A DNA stretch of 38,289 bases from Arsenophonus endosymbiont of Aleurodicus floccissimus (GTDB taxonomy: Bacteria > Pseudomonadota > Gammaproteobacteria > Enterobacterales > Enterobacteriaceae). Each line of letters starts with the position of its first letter. The first letter of the stretch is position 1. Made by a program: the position numbers and the translations under genes. Location of the stretch: contig NZ_OUND01000008.1 in assembly GCF_900343025.1 (NCBI RefSeq), forward strand, positions 1-38,289, written 5' to 3'. Below the pieces are notes generated by a model. That model did no database searches. It was not told the origin of the DNA and was given only the letters and a program-made list of their open reading frames with translations. Shown here in pieces: positions 1 to 10,192 of the stretch.

Positions 1-135
1 AGGCTTAATTAAGTCATACTTTTGTATTTAATGCAACAATTATTTTCGTAAAAAATAGTTATTAGACACTATGAAAATAATGAGGAGAGTTCTTATTTAA
101 AAAGTAAAGCCAATAAGCGCAAAAAGGAGGGCAAT

Positions 136-624
136 ATGGCTTATCGTTCTTTTTCTCTTATTCCTATGCTCAGTGATAACCTGTTATCCGACCGATTTAC
201 CCAAATGGATAAGTTGTTTAGCCGAATAACCGGTGAAAAACCGTTATCAGATATTCCGACTTACAATTTATACCAAAAAGATAAAGAGAATCTGGAACTC
301 ACAGTAGCGGTTCCTGGTTATAAACAACACGAGTTAGATATATCAGTATTGAATAATAAGCTGACTATCAGCGGCAAAAGTGAAACGGAGAAAGAAGAAG
401 AGAGTAATGATAGCAAAACAGAGAAATGGCTACATAAAGGTATCGAGAAAAAAGGATTTTCGATGAGTTTTGACCTTGGCCATCGTATAAGAATCCAAAA
501 TGCCAACTTAGCCGATGGGTTACTAACATTGACTTGTAATTACGAAATACCAGAAGAACAAAAACCACAAAAAATCGCTATTGGTCAAACATCTCAGCCA
601 GAAGTTATTGAGCACAAAAAATAA
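136..624 (+). CDS. small heat-shock protein, IbpA/Hsp20 family, copy A
   Basis: A 162-residue alpha-crystallin-type small heat-shock protein, the ATP-independent holdase family of E. coli IbpA/IbpB that keeps unfolded cytoplasmic proteins refoldable. The start resembles IbpA (DRFTQMDKLFSRITGEKP), and the crystallin core runs from about residue 40 to 145, with ELTVAVPGYKQHELDIS and the LADGLLTL strand. The C-terminal tail lacks an obvious IxI motif; IAIGQ is the nearest. An exceptional ribosome-binding site (aaaaaggaggg) precedes the ATG. It converges on the traM fragment across a shared terminator. A diverged second copy lies at 29711-30199. Plasmid-borne small heat-shock genes are uncommon on conjugative backbones. 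The family call is secure; which Ibp paralogue it derives from is not. Confidence 0.95.
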   Translation: MAYRSFSLIPMLSDNLLSDRFTQMDKLFSRITGEKPLSDIPTYNLYQKDKENLELTVAVPGYKQHELDISVLNNKLTISGKSETEKEEESNDSKTEKWLHKGIEKKGFSMSFDLGHRIRIQNANLADGLLTLTCNYEIPEEQKPQKIAIGQTSQPEVIEHKK

Positions 625-629
625 CTTTT

Positions 630-653
630 AAAGCCCCTAAAATTAGGGGCTTT
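630..653. terminator. bidirectional hairpin terminator between hsp20 and traM'
   Basis: Perfect 11-bp arms (aaagcccctaa / ttaggggcttt) around a 2-nt centre, with A and T runs on either side. It sits between the convergent hsp20 and traM fragment, so it can stop transcription both ways. It is repeated at about 38057-38080, and a related hairpin follows the second hsp20. Confidence 0.85.
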
Positions 654-984
654 AAAATAAAAAATCACCGTATTTCTGTTCAAAAAAATAATTAACTTTG
701 TAATCTACTTCACTGGATTTTTTCTTTACTACATCGTAGCAATATTGATTCATCATTCGTTGATCAATATCTTGAGGTTTGGTATTAGCAAACTCAAACA
801 TAGAATCAACTCTTAATTCTGTTTTAAGGACAGCATCAGCAATTAGAGCAAGTTTTTCATCCAAACTAATATCTTGATTACCTCCATTTTCTCTTTTTTT
901 CTTTAAAACTTTTGCGCCAATTTTTAACATAACCTTTGGCGTTGATGGGTTAACGATTTCTGCTTTTTTTACTTTATTCGCGCA
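652..984 (-). pseudogene. traM: traM C-terminal fragment, fused in frame to traI
   Basis: The last ~110 residues of the open frame 652-1158 match the tetramerisation part of F-type TraM, the oriT-binding protein that contacts TraD. The order MLKIGAKVL, then SLDEKLALIADAVLKTE, then an end in VNYFFEQK parallels the traM copy at 30254-30643. The N-terminal ribbon-helix-helix part, which contacts DNA, is mostly missing. In its place the frame continues upstream, without a stop, into relaxase sequence. The junction lies near base 984, judged from where the relaxase resemblance ends. The piece is probably the product of a deletion that joined the two ends of the transfer region. It ends in TAA at the hairpin shared with hsp20. 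Confidence 0.8.
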
Positions 985-1850
985 ATAACCGGTTTTTGCG
1001 AGCACCGCTTGCCATTCTTTATGCAGCGTCTCAATATCGGTAAAGGTTTTTGCCTTACGGGTGGCTAACCCGGCGGCGCTTTTTTGTTTGGCGGAAGCGG
1101 TTTCACCTACTGCCTCAACAACCTCTTTGCGTCTGGATGAAAAAGGTTCGGTTGGCACGCCTTCTATTTCCCATAGGCTATTTTTCCCGTTGAAACAAAA
1201 GAAAATCCCTGCTTTTGCAAACTTTCCTTTAGATACTGGCGATAAATAGACCCAAAAGTAATCTGTAAATCGCGGATAATTTCGTTAAATCCATTGCGGT
1301 TGATTTTATCCGATGACAATGTTTTCAAGCCTTTCTTATCTGACCAGGTGGCATTGACTAATAAGGCATGGGTATATAAATGAGGGTCGAGATTGCAGTT
1401 AGTGGTATGAAGAAAAAGGGCAGCAATTGTATTGCAGGTCATTTCCGTTTATGTGACCCCTTTTGGCATTGTACGGATTGAGCGTATATTTTCAATCTCT
1501 TTGAGGGCTGATACCACCGCTTGTTTATGTGCGTCAAGCACCGCAGTATTGCCTTCAACCAGGGCTAATACCGAGACACTTTTGGGGGCAGAAAAGGTTA
1601 AATCATAGCCTGGTCGATACTGATTCTTCCCCGTTTTATTAAAGGTTAACTGCGTGCCATCCGGTAGTTTCCCTTTCAGCACCTGACTGAAGGTGTTTCT
1701 ATCCACCGTACCGGTTAATCCTAATCGTTCAGCGCCTTTACCAAACCACCCAGTCCCTTCTTCACCGACAAAGCAATAGTTATCCTTTTCCTCATAATAG
1801 TTGGCACTGGTGGAAGCGCCGCCAATAGTGAGATTTTTAACCGAGAGCAT
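985..1850 (-). pseudogene. traI: TraI relaxase N-terminal remnant
   Basis: Remnant of the MOB-F (TrwC/TraI) relaxase that nicks oriT. The start has the TraI layout, with a catalytic tyrosine cluster NYYEEKDNY and RPGYDLTFSAPKSVS. The second tyrosine pair of F TraI reads YC here. An in-frame TAA follows ...MPKGVT (1449-1451). The frame then continues with the metal-binding histidine region, where the usual LHTH is LYTH, a C-to-T change that removes one ligand. A frameshift near 1170-1190 leads into WEIEGVPTEPFSSRR. Sequence then stops resembling TraI at about residue 270; the helicase and C-terminal two thirds (F TraI is about 1756 residues) are absent. The start follows traD directly. It cannot make an active relaxase. 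Confidence 0.9.
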
Positions 1851-1853
1851 CGA

Positions 1854-3846
1854 TTAAATCTCCTTCTCGGTAGTTTGGGTTTTTCTTAAGTTGATATTGG
1901 TTTCTTGTATGTTTTTAACAACATCATTGTTTTTAACAACAGAAATAGGTTCAGTCGCCTTGACACCACTATAGTTAATGGTTTCAATATAATGTGCGGG
2001 TTCAGGAAGTGTCATTTCCATCGTTTGAGGGTTGTTGGTCTAGTTTTGATTGCTTTAATCTGATTGGTTGCTCCGACCGGTGACCAGTTTATCTACTTTA
2101 TTTTCAATCCCCGATTTATTGAGTTCCTGCTCAATCTGGTTATTAAAAATCGCGGATACATCACGCTCAATTTTCCCTGCGGCAATCGTTTCATACTGCT
2201 TGTGTTCCAAGGTGAGTTTGACAATCGGCACATCACCCAGAAGCGAGACAAAACACTGCAAATCATTCAGATTCTGAATATCAGAGAAGCTGACAATTTT
2301 TTCACGGGTATCTTCTTTGAAGAAGTTCACGCTATCCCGAATAGTATCCACCCCATAGCTATATTGGTCACGGAATTTCAGTAAACGGGTTTTGCCCAGT
2401 TCTTTTTGTACCCATTCCGCCACACTGCCACTGGGCGCACGGAAATATAGGGTGGTATTGACCAAATCCCAGATAGCACGCGCTTCATGAGCGTCCTAAT
2501 TTGCTTCCAGTTGCGAGAAGTTTTGAATACCAATAAGGGTTGCCCCACCAAACTTACAAGCTTCTGAGAGGTAATCGAGAATAACGGACAACTTGTAAAG
2601 ACTCGGTAGCTCATCTAATATCGTCCAGATACGCCGTTCTCTACTCGGCGGTAATGGCCAGCACGGATTGCATGGAGATATTGAGCCAGGTGCTGATTAA
2701 CGGCTTTAGGCAGCAAAGGCAGCATGCAAACGACCATCACTGGAGATGAAAATCTAGGCATCTTCATCGGCATTTTGTACCCATTCCCGAATGGAGAAAG
2801 GCGGCTTGCCTTCTTTTTCCAATCCCTGACAGTAGCACAAGGCTTTGACATAAGCACTTAACACGGTACGAATGGTCATGGCGGTTTTTTCAATACCGCC
2901 ATCGACCAGATTAGCCGCTGCAACAATTTTTTAATCGAACGGCCAAAATGCGCGCGCAACAAACAACAGGCGAGCAGACATCAGCCAGAAAGGGTCACCA
3001 CTTTTGGCATCGGGGAATAATGGCAGCGCAAAGGTTTCAAAATCGGCGCGGTCTTGGCATTCGCGTCATAAATCCCAGTTCGGGCAACGTGCATCCATTG
3101 GGTTTAAGATAATATCCTTGCCTTCCTGATAAAAAAGCGGAATAAAGTTATTACCTTTATCGTAGACAATCGCTCTTTTCCGCTGTTTTCTTACCTGCGT
3201 TAACAGGTCATTAATGACGGTGCTTTTCACTGTTCCCACTGTGCCATGCAGTCCAATATTCTGTTGTTCCGCTGTTTTCAACCAGGTGTAAATCGCCAAT
3301 TTTAAGCGGTGAGAGCTTGCCTTTGGCTTTTAAGAATCGGTTAATCTCTTTTACTGACCCTGCCAGATAACGACCGTCGATAATCTCATTTTTCCGTTGC
3401 TGAGCGCCTTTTTTACCTAACCACCAGAACACCGCAACAATCAGACCAACAAAGGTAAAGGAGGGGCGACACCCCACACCCAGAACGCCGCTTCTTTCAA
3501 TAAGATATAGCAATGAATAAAATATCTATCGAGGCGCACCTCTTGGGCGGTTTTTCAAATTCAACCACCTGACCGGTTCTGGGGTTTAACCAGTGAAAGG
3601 TGAGGGTGCCGCCTTCATTGGTGCCAATCGCTTCCTATAGAGGTAGGACAAGTGTGTCCATTGCCCAATAAGCTAACCCGCGTATCATCTTCTCGATAGG
3701 GATTTACTAGGCGATGGTGGAAAAAAGACCATCACCGTGGCGATAATTACCCAGAAAGCCACGATATTGTCTATCTGCATAAACATCGCGACCATGTATT
3801 TAATCACCTGACCGCCCTGGGTCATGTTTCTGGCATCAAGACTCAT
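1854..3846 (-). pseudogene. traD: TraD coupling protein, degraded
   Basis: Relic of the inner-membrane ATPase that links the relaxosome to the secretion channel. The start MSLDARNMTQGGQ follows a good AGGAG site. Recognisable blocks follow in order: an N-terminal membrane part, the P-loop region (HGTVGTVKST, 3200-3260), ILNPMDARC, AANLVDGGIEKTAM, the Walker B box LDELPSLYKL (about 2600) and the C-terminal SDIQNLNDL. The P-loop reads GTVGTVKS where F TraD has GTVGAGKS, so a conserved glycine is lost. There are many in-frame stops (for example TAG after QLEAN near 2500) and several frameshifts. The C-terminus runs to TAA at 1854, four bases before traI. Not functional. Confidence 0.9.
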
Positions 3847-3933
3847 AATCAGATGCTCCTTAGTGATAGGAAGCCCAATTTTTTATTAATAAAGTGACGT
3901 TAACTGAGCTTTTATTATCAGATGGTCAGAAAA

Positions 3934-4652
3934 TTAAAGAATATTGGCGATACTTTTGGCTAACTGGTTTTTCAGTTCCGGTTTTGCTTCTTCAAATTTC
4001 AGGTTCACCTTGTTGGCATTGGAAACCATGCGCGTCTGGTATTTATAACGGTTGGTAGTTTCGGTGCTGGTCTGCAATTAAGAACCGGAGGTACCCTGTT
4101 TAAGACGTGCGATATCATTTACCGTCACATTATTGTTTTTACTTAATGCGCTAATCTGCAAATCGGTGATCATGGTGTAATTCACATCTTCCACCATCGC
4201 ATCGACCGCGGCTCCAACCAGACCAGCGGCTAATCCAACACCTAATGCGCCACCAGTGGAATCGACGTTATAAGCCATCGTCCTTGCGCCTACCGCTGCG
4301 CCTTCATAACCTTGCAATAAAAGCGTTGGGCATCTCTTAAGTCCATCTTATCAGCCTTTAACACGTTGGCATGTATACAGTAATAGGCGGTATTAGGATT
4401 ATTCACCACCGTATAGCCTTTGGCTTCAACTGCTTTTCGAATCAGGTTCGGTAAACCAGACATCTCTTTATCGGACGTATTTTTGATTTGCAGGTAAAAG
4501 GTTTTCTAGGAAGCAGGGTCTAACCAGATGGTTTCACTCATTTGGGTTTTTACTTCCAAATTACGTTTTTTAACTGCCGTGCTGACTGCACTACAACCAG
4601 TCATGGCTAATGAAGTTGAGATGAAACTGACCAAAATTAAACACTTAATCAT
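3934..4652 (-). pseudogene. traT: TraT surface-exclusion lipoprotein, degraded
   Basis: Strong resemblance to F TraT, the outer-membrane lipoprotein that blocks mating-pair formation with cells carrying the same plasmid. A signal peptide with lipobox (LAMTGC) is followed by the near-identical block [17 protein letters not shown]. Three lesions are visible: TAG after DPAS (about 4508), a frameshift near 4320 at DLRDAQ/LQGYEG, and TAA after GTSGS (about 4078). Compared with F TraT, a short part of the central glycine-rich helix is missing, between GAAVGA and YNVDS. The last residues, [10 protein letters not shown], are intact. The TAG could derive from GAG and the TAA from AAA, judging by F TraT residues at these places. 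Confidence 0.93.
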
Positions 4653-4736
4653 CGCTGACACCATAGGGATTACCACTTGCATCAAGACCACCACACATAG
4701 GAAGCCCTGTAGCAGGATTATAATCAAAGTCATCAT

Positions 4737-5093
4737 TTAATATATTATGCGAATTATTATTAGCATTGAATTTGATAAAAACACAGCCATAACTAATAAA
4801 ATAAAACAGAAGGTAATAGGTAATACATAAAGCTCATCGATCACCGAATCAGTATTTTTTGGTGTTATATTTAGGTGTTCTTTTAAGAAAATAAGCATTA
4901 TTCCAATACAAAATATTCCAATTACCCCCGTTTTTATTACTTTGTTATAGGTTTTCCAGTTTTTTGCAGTAAAAAAAAGAAAACCACAAACTGTTATGAT
5001 TGACATACTAATCATAGAAAAGGTCTATTTAAAGAAGAACAAACATAATGCTTCCAGCGTAATTATCATGATGATAAAGGTTAAAAATTTCAT
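4737..5093 (-). pseudogene. TraS-like membrane protein, one amber codon
   Basis: A hydrophobic frame between traG and traT, the position held by traS (entry exclusion) in F. It begins at an ATG preceded by nine consecutive G residues on the coding strand. It runs 22 codons to a TAG (about 5025), then 92 more codons with about four membrane segments, such as MSIITVCGFLFFTA and LPITFCFILLVMAVFL. TraS proteins vary greatly in sequence, so the assignment rests on position and topology only. If the amber is real, reinitiation at the internal ATG (5015) would still give a 92-residue membrane protein. Confidence 0.5.
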
Positions 5094-5163
5094 CCCCCCC
5101 CCTTCTCTTCATATCTATTAATATTAGTCGATTTTTCCTTATTTATCGCCTTTTCATTGGCGA

Positions 5164-7584
5164 TTATTCTATCCTGGGTGGGTTTGGACGTTGTGGCCAA
5201 AATCGGTTTTTTTTTGCTCGTATTGCTTTTGCGTATTCACCGGTATTGGCTTCTGCAGATTCAATCAAACTAACCGTGTTTCTTTCACCCATTTCTGGGT
5301 TAATGATGGTTTGGTGTTGCCGAATCTGGCCTTTATTTGCCATTTTTTCCAATTGCTCGGCACTTTGATTAAAACCAGCTGGATTATATTGGCTAGCATG
5401 ATGAGGTACCTGCATACCCTGATAATGACTGGTGACTACTGTTTGACTGGCAAAATGATTATGGCGAATATCTTCCGCAATCCGATCGCTGAATTGACTC
5501 ACCAGTACTTCACGTTGTGCCTTGACTTCACCTAAACGGCGAATAAGCAAACTGGGTAAACTCCTGCTCCAAGCGATGTGAAGCGCTTAGGCGTTCGGTT
5601 TCGGTTAAATTGGCTTGTTCAGAGATCGTTTGCTCTTTGGTTTGACTTGCGGTAAATCCGGCTAACATCATTATCGGTCATGTTTCTTATCACTGATGCG
5701 GATTGGCTGGCAGAAAAATCTCTGGCTACCTGCAGATCTTCTGAGGTTTTATTGCTTTTTGACGCAGAGTCTGTGTTCTTGTCTGTCCATGTATGTCTAT
5801 AAGAAGCTTCTCCTTTCGCTTATAAAGCACCTTTACTGCCACTAAGACTACCTGATATACCCAAAGAAACATTATCTATTCTGTCCGTGGAAGTTATATC
5901 CTCTCGTGACGTACTGTTATTTGATGAAAGAGAAGATTTCGCTTGCTCTGATTGTCGTTGGATATCTTCAATAGCTTGACGCTGTTGACCCGTTAGCCCG
6001 CTTTCAAATGACCCTTGCTTGTTAAACTGGTTACTTAACGCGGTTGAGATATTGTAGGTGTCCGAAATCGCGCTTTTTAAGCCCTGATGGTAGCTTTCGG
6101 TCTCACGGTGTTGACTGTTTAAGACTTTGCTGAAGCTGGTATCGAGCATCGAATTGGTGTCTAAACTAAACGGCAGTTTTGAGATGGCTTATGTGGTATC
6201 AACAATATGCTGACCACTTTGGGTTGTGCTAATCACAGCACCATTATCGATTTGTTGACTGAAAAGTCCCGCTTTGTAACTGCGGTTTAAATCGGTTTTA
6301 AAGCCGTTGATATTTTCCACCTACATATTGGCCATGCTGTAATTGCCGCCTGCCACCGCGGACACATCCGCGGTCGTTGCCCCTGCCAGGGTGTTACCCA
6401 GATAAGAGCCGGCACTGGCAATCTGTTGACCCAGTAAGGTGAATAGTTTTAAACTCAAAAACGGAATCGACATCATCATCCAGCCGGCAATCCCCGCGGT
6501 GGTGCTGCCTGTTTGGGTCAGTCTGTCCAGATTCGAGAAGGTCACACTTTCCCCACTTAAGGTGGTGGCCATCATAAAATTATAAATGTGGTTAAAGATA
6601 GCAAACATCACCGGCCATAACATCAGGCTGCCCATGATGTTAAGGTAATTAATGATGACTTTGTAGGTAATTTCTCGCACAAAAAGCGCTAATGCCATAA
6701 TCGGAAAAAGCGAAATACACAACAGCATCAACACCGTATTAAGTTGCGGTAGCATTTCACTGACCTGTTCGGATAATCGCATTTTGGCTAGCGAATTGTT
6801 CGATGGTAATGAGATTTAACCCTGAGTGGTCATTCATCGCTGCTGCATAGGTGTTAAAGCCTTTTCTCAAGCCCGCTATCATGATGTTCTGTTTTAAAAT
6901 ATCGGCAGCAGATTGGCTTGCTTTCATAGAGTAGTTGTAGCTACCTTCAAGCATATGCGGTAATACCGCCGAGGCATCGTGTCGGCCTGGAAAGAGTTTA
7001 CGCGCATAAAACATCAGCGTGCTGCCACTTCCTGTGATATCTAAATTAAACAGCGATTTGAGTTTCACCGTGGCTTGCTGACAGGTCATAAACTGACTGC
7101 GTGCAGCTTCGGTGTTTTCAGTCCCAACCTGATAGTAAATCCCTCTTAAGGGGCTGGGTTTGGAAAATATCAGACTATAAATATCGCGGGTATTGAGTAG
7201 CTGGCTTACATTGTATTTATGATTCAGCTGAATATCGGAAATGACACAGTTTTTGACGTATTCACTGAAATTGGCGTTAATTTCAGGACTATGGCTGTGA
7301 AAGGTTAACGATTTCTGCATCAATTTCTGGCCAAACATCAAGCCGGTTTTGCTGTAGGCGACACTGTCGGGGAGATGGAAAAATCATCATAGAAGCTCGC
7401 CACGGAATGGCAGATGCCGGTAAGTAGCTAAAGTGGGGTAGCCAGTCCAACCGGGACATTATCCACCCAATTGATTTTATCCGGTCTCGTTAAGTCATTG
7501 ACCACCAAGGTGACTTTGGGCGTGAGCAATTAAGGTTTGGGTCACCATATCGCCGCCACTAATAAACCAGGTATCTAACACCAT
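5164..7584 (-). pseudogene. traG: TraG mating-pair protein, degraded
   Basis: Relic of TraG, the large inner-membrane protein for pilus assembly and mating-pair stabilisation. The ATG lies just past the traH stop with gga-ggg as ribosome site. About 80 codons near 7370-7510 are scrambled by several stops and small deletions. The frame then follows F TraG well: DSVAYSKTGLMFG, YVKNCVISDIQLNHKY and FSKPSPLRGIYY. After a frameshift near 6785 come the membrane segments and GNYSMANM. Stops visible further on are TAG before VENINGF (6321), TAA in the VDTT/AISKLPF segment and TAA after GSKGAL (5820), followed by more frameshifts. The last 128 codons (5164-5550) correspond to the periplasmic C-terminus. 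Nonfunctional. Confidence 0.9.
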
Positions 7585-8903
7585 TTACCCTCCAAACTGA
7601 TAGTTGCTCATCAATCGGGAAGATAAACCAGATAGGAGTTGCTGGCGCAAATAGTGCAAATTACGCTCAAGCTCCAGCAGATGATTTTGATTAATGCGCA
7701 TTTTGGTTAAGCGTTGTGCCATTTTCTCGTGTACGGTATTAAGGCTCCCAGCGCTAGCCACCTCCACCAAATCAATCAGACCGTCGATATAGCTGACCAC
7801 CATGTCGCTGGCGATATACTCTCAGCAAGCGACGTGACAATCGATTCATCAAGGCTTAATGAGGCACTGTCAATCACGTAGCGCGGGATTTGTACGCGCG
7901 TACTGCCAATCAAGGCTGTCTCCTTGTCGGTTAATGCCATATCGCTTGTGGATTTTTTAAACAGGCTTGACAACAACGTTTGGATTTGTGCTATCATGCC
8001 ATGGCTGGCGGTCACTGTGATTTTGCTCCTCGCGGGCTTTAGGCACTGCGTGACATTGTCACAACGATAAACCTCCGTTGTGCCACCCTTTAAAATCGCG
8101 TCCATTACGCTGTCACTTGCTCCTAGCCCTGGCAAAACCGATAACTCTCCCAAATTGCCATAAATCACGGCGCCTACCAGCGACATCATCAGCTCCTTTA
8201 ATTCTCTATCACTACTGATAAACTGATTGATTTTCTCAAACTCACTCCACGTTAAATTGCGATTACGCGGTATCCGCTTTTGCTCTTCTGCATTCGCATG
8301 GTTAAACACTTTATTGCTTTCATTGCCCACGCCACAACCCTTGGCTGGACGCTGCCCAATCAGCAAAAACGCGAGGGTTACCCCGCGATATCCTGACAAA
8401 TATGTTGTGTGTTGGTCTGATTTTTTGGCGCGCGGCCACCGATAATGCCTTGAACGGCCTGACAGTTGGAGATATTGGTGGTGTTGATATCAGTGGCCAG
8501 CTTCTTCAGGTGCTTTGACTTGCGGCAGCGCGGTTTCTAACACCAGGTCAAAGGCGTAACCGGCGGCATTACTTAAAATCTGTTTGGCCATCACTTTTAT
8601 CTGGTCGGAGTTAATGAAGCTAAATGATCCCAGATAAGCATCAATGCCCCCACAACCGGATTTCACTTCGGGTAAGGTGCCCGAGATAAGCTGGATTTGG
8701 CTGACTGGGTTGCGCAGAAACAGCGACAGCGACCAACCCGTTAAATACCCTGCCGCCTGCCCCTGCCAGGCCGCCGCTTGGGTAACATTTGCGCCACTGA
8801 CGCTATCGAGCTCTTGGAAGAACTTGTTTAAATCTTCATTGATACCCGCTTGCGCTGTAGCATCAAACAGCATCAGGGCGATTATTGGATTGCGGTTTTT
8901 CAT
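7585..8903 (-). pseudogene. traH: TraH pilus-assembly protein, frameshifted
   Basis: Relic of periplasmic TraH, needed for F-pilus assembly. The start MKNRNPII has a short signal-like segment. Highly conserved blocks include WQGQAAGYLTG, CGGIDAYLGSFSFINS and SNAAGYAFDL. The first frame stops after EEAGH (8490). A second frame (to 8399 and below) carries IPRNRNLTWSEFEK and PRYVIDSASLSL, stops at 7776, and a third gives the end LELERNLHYLRQQLLSGLSSR. So there are at least two frameshifts, the first with probable local loss of sequence around 8400-8490. The stop abuts traG, and the gene overlaps the end of trbB by about 40 bp. Confidence 0.92.
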
Positions 8904-9426
8904 TACAATACTCCAATTTTTCAGCAAGCAGAAAAGATTGTTCAAGTCGGTCAACGAAGGCCGTAGCGTTCAGCATGCCTTGCGAAAACGGAATAGCGAC
9001 CAGGGTTTGGGTGTTAACAATAAAATCGGTGGGCGTCACCTGCGGTAATTCAGGGAAGAGCTCACCAATGACTTCAGGCGTTACCGGTAATACGTTGGTA
9101 AAGCTACTATCACCCTACCCGTCAAAACTGTACACAAAGACCGGCAGGTTAAATTGCTCAGCGACGCTACCGAGAACCGGGTTAAACTGCTGGCAATACT
9201 GACAATCCGATTTCATAAAATGCACGATTTGCCAATGAGTAATGTTAAGTACCTTTCCGTTTGATAAGCGAAAGGTCCGGAGCTTCGCTTTTTGCGCTAT
9301 TCGCTGTTGCGTTGTGTCATTCCATACCGCCGTCTTGTGCTTTTCGAGTGCTGCGATTTCATCGAGCGTACCGGCGGCAATCGATAATGTCAGCATCAGC
9401 AATAAAAATGAAAGTATCGTTTTCAT
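8863..9426 (-). pseudogene. trbB: TrbB thioredoxin-like disulfide protein, one amber codon
   Basis: A periplasmic thioredoxin-fold protein placed between traF and traH, the slot of F trbB, a disulfide isomerase that helps fold cysteine-rich transfer proteins. A signal peptide (about residues 1-19) is followed by HFMKSDCQYCQQFNPV, with a CxxC active site (CQYC). A TAG interrupts after VYSFDG (9115-9117), where F TrbB reads SLDGKG. The frame then continues for ~80 codons through LPVTPEVIGELFP to a TGA at 8863. Apart from the amber the gene looks whole, so it is either recently broken or dependent on readthrough. Confidence 0.8.
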
Positions 9427-9428
9427 GG

Positions 9429-10192
9429 TTAATCCCTCGGCGCAAAATCAGTGACACGGTTTAACAGGTGTTTGGCTAAATCATCCTGACTGATAAAGCC
9501 ATAGGCCAGTGGATGATAGGCTCCCCGTTGTTGGGTCTACCAAAAAGAGTGCGGGGAAATAGCGAATTTGCATTTTTGCTGCTTGTCCTCGGTTTTTCTG
9601 GCTATGAAATAACTAGGGGATTATCACACCATCAACACTAATGGGCATCACCGCCATCTGGTATTGCCGGGCAAATTCCTGCACCGCCTTCGCTAATTGG
9701 GTGTCCAACAGTACCTTGGTCGCGATAGAAGAAACAGATCCCATAGCGTTCATTGACCGCTTTAATTGCACTGGCTTGGGCTTTACGCTCGCTCGCGTAA
9801 GACAAGGTTGCAGTCACGTTATAATGGGAATAACGGTTGTTGTAATCGAGTTCCGGTTTCAGTAATAGCACCTTCTGCCAGGTGGCTGAGAACTGGCTGA
9901 CGTTATCCGACCAGTAGCTTTAAACGCTATCAAGCGCGCGACTTTCTCCGGCGATTCTGGATCGAGTACCGCTGGCATTGCGCAATTCATCGCCCAGGGC
10001 TTTGATTTTTTGCATAGTTTCCACGACTGAGGGCGGTTTTTGTGGTGATGACTGTGATTCCTGCGTTTCCTGTTGCGGTGCGGGTTCGTTATACCATTGC
10101 TAACCGGCCGCAGGGGAATAGTGATAGCTATCATCGGGCTTTGCGGTCACTACCGCCGATAACAACAAGCAACCTAACAGGGCGTGTTTTAT
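9429..10192 (-). pseudogene. traF: TraF pilus-assembly protein, start codon lost
   Basis: Relic of periplasmic TraF (thioredoxin-like fold, F-pilus assembly). Recognisable parts: a signal peptide, QWYNEPAP, the block PELDYNNRYSHYNVT, YGICFFYRDQ and the C-terminal FISQDDLAKHLLN. No ATG is present at the expected start: the frame begins with ATA at 10190-10192, inside the traN stop. A TCATGA overlap changed to TCATAA would destroy the traF ATG while leaving traN a stop (TGA to TAA). Internal TAG occurs in place of Trp (AAG*QWYN, F has GWQWYN), TAA after RALDSV, and the centre is frameshifted near 9600-9650. Nonfunctional. Confidence 0.9.

Larger units (their letters stand above)
1..862. repeat. 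terminal direct repeat, left copy (circular overlap)
   Basis: This stretch is repeated at the right end (37429-38289), covering the upstream region, the hsp20 gene, its terminator and the tail of the traM fragment. The copies match except near base 70, where the left copy reads cactatgaaa and the right cacttgaaa, one base shorter. This is the signature of an untrimmed circular contig of about 37.43 kb. A genuine long terminal duplication is possible but less likely. Confidence 0.9.

Noticed and set aside
5191-5535. Long plus-strand frame of 114 codons inside traG
   Set aside because: It is the reverse of the TraG C-terminal coding region, with no ribosome site and no recognisable family.
8644-9202. 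Overlapping plus-strand frames of 105-134 codons opposite traH and trbB
   Set aside because: The minus strand matches TraH and TrbB closely; the plus-strand frames are antisense shadows.
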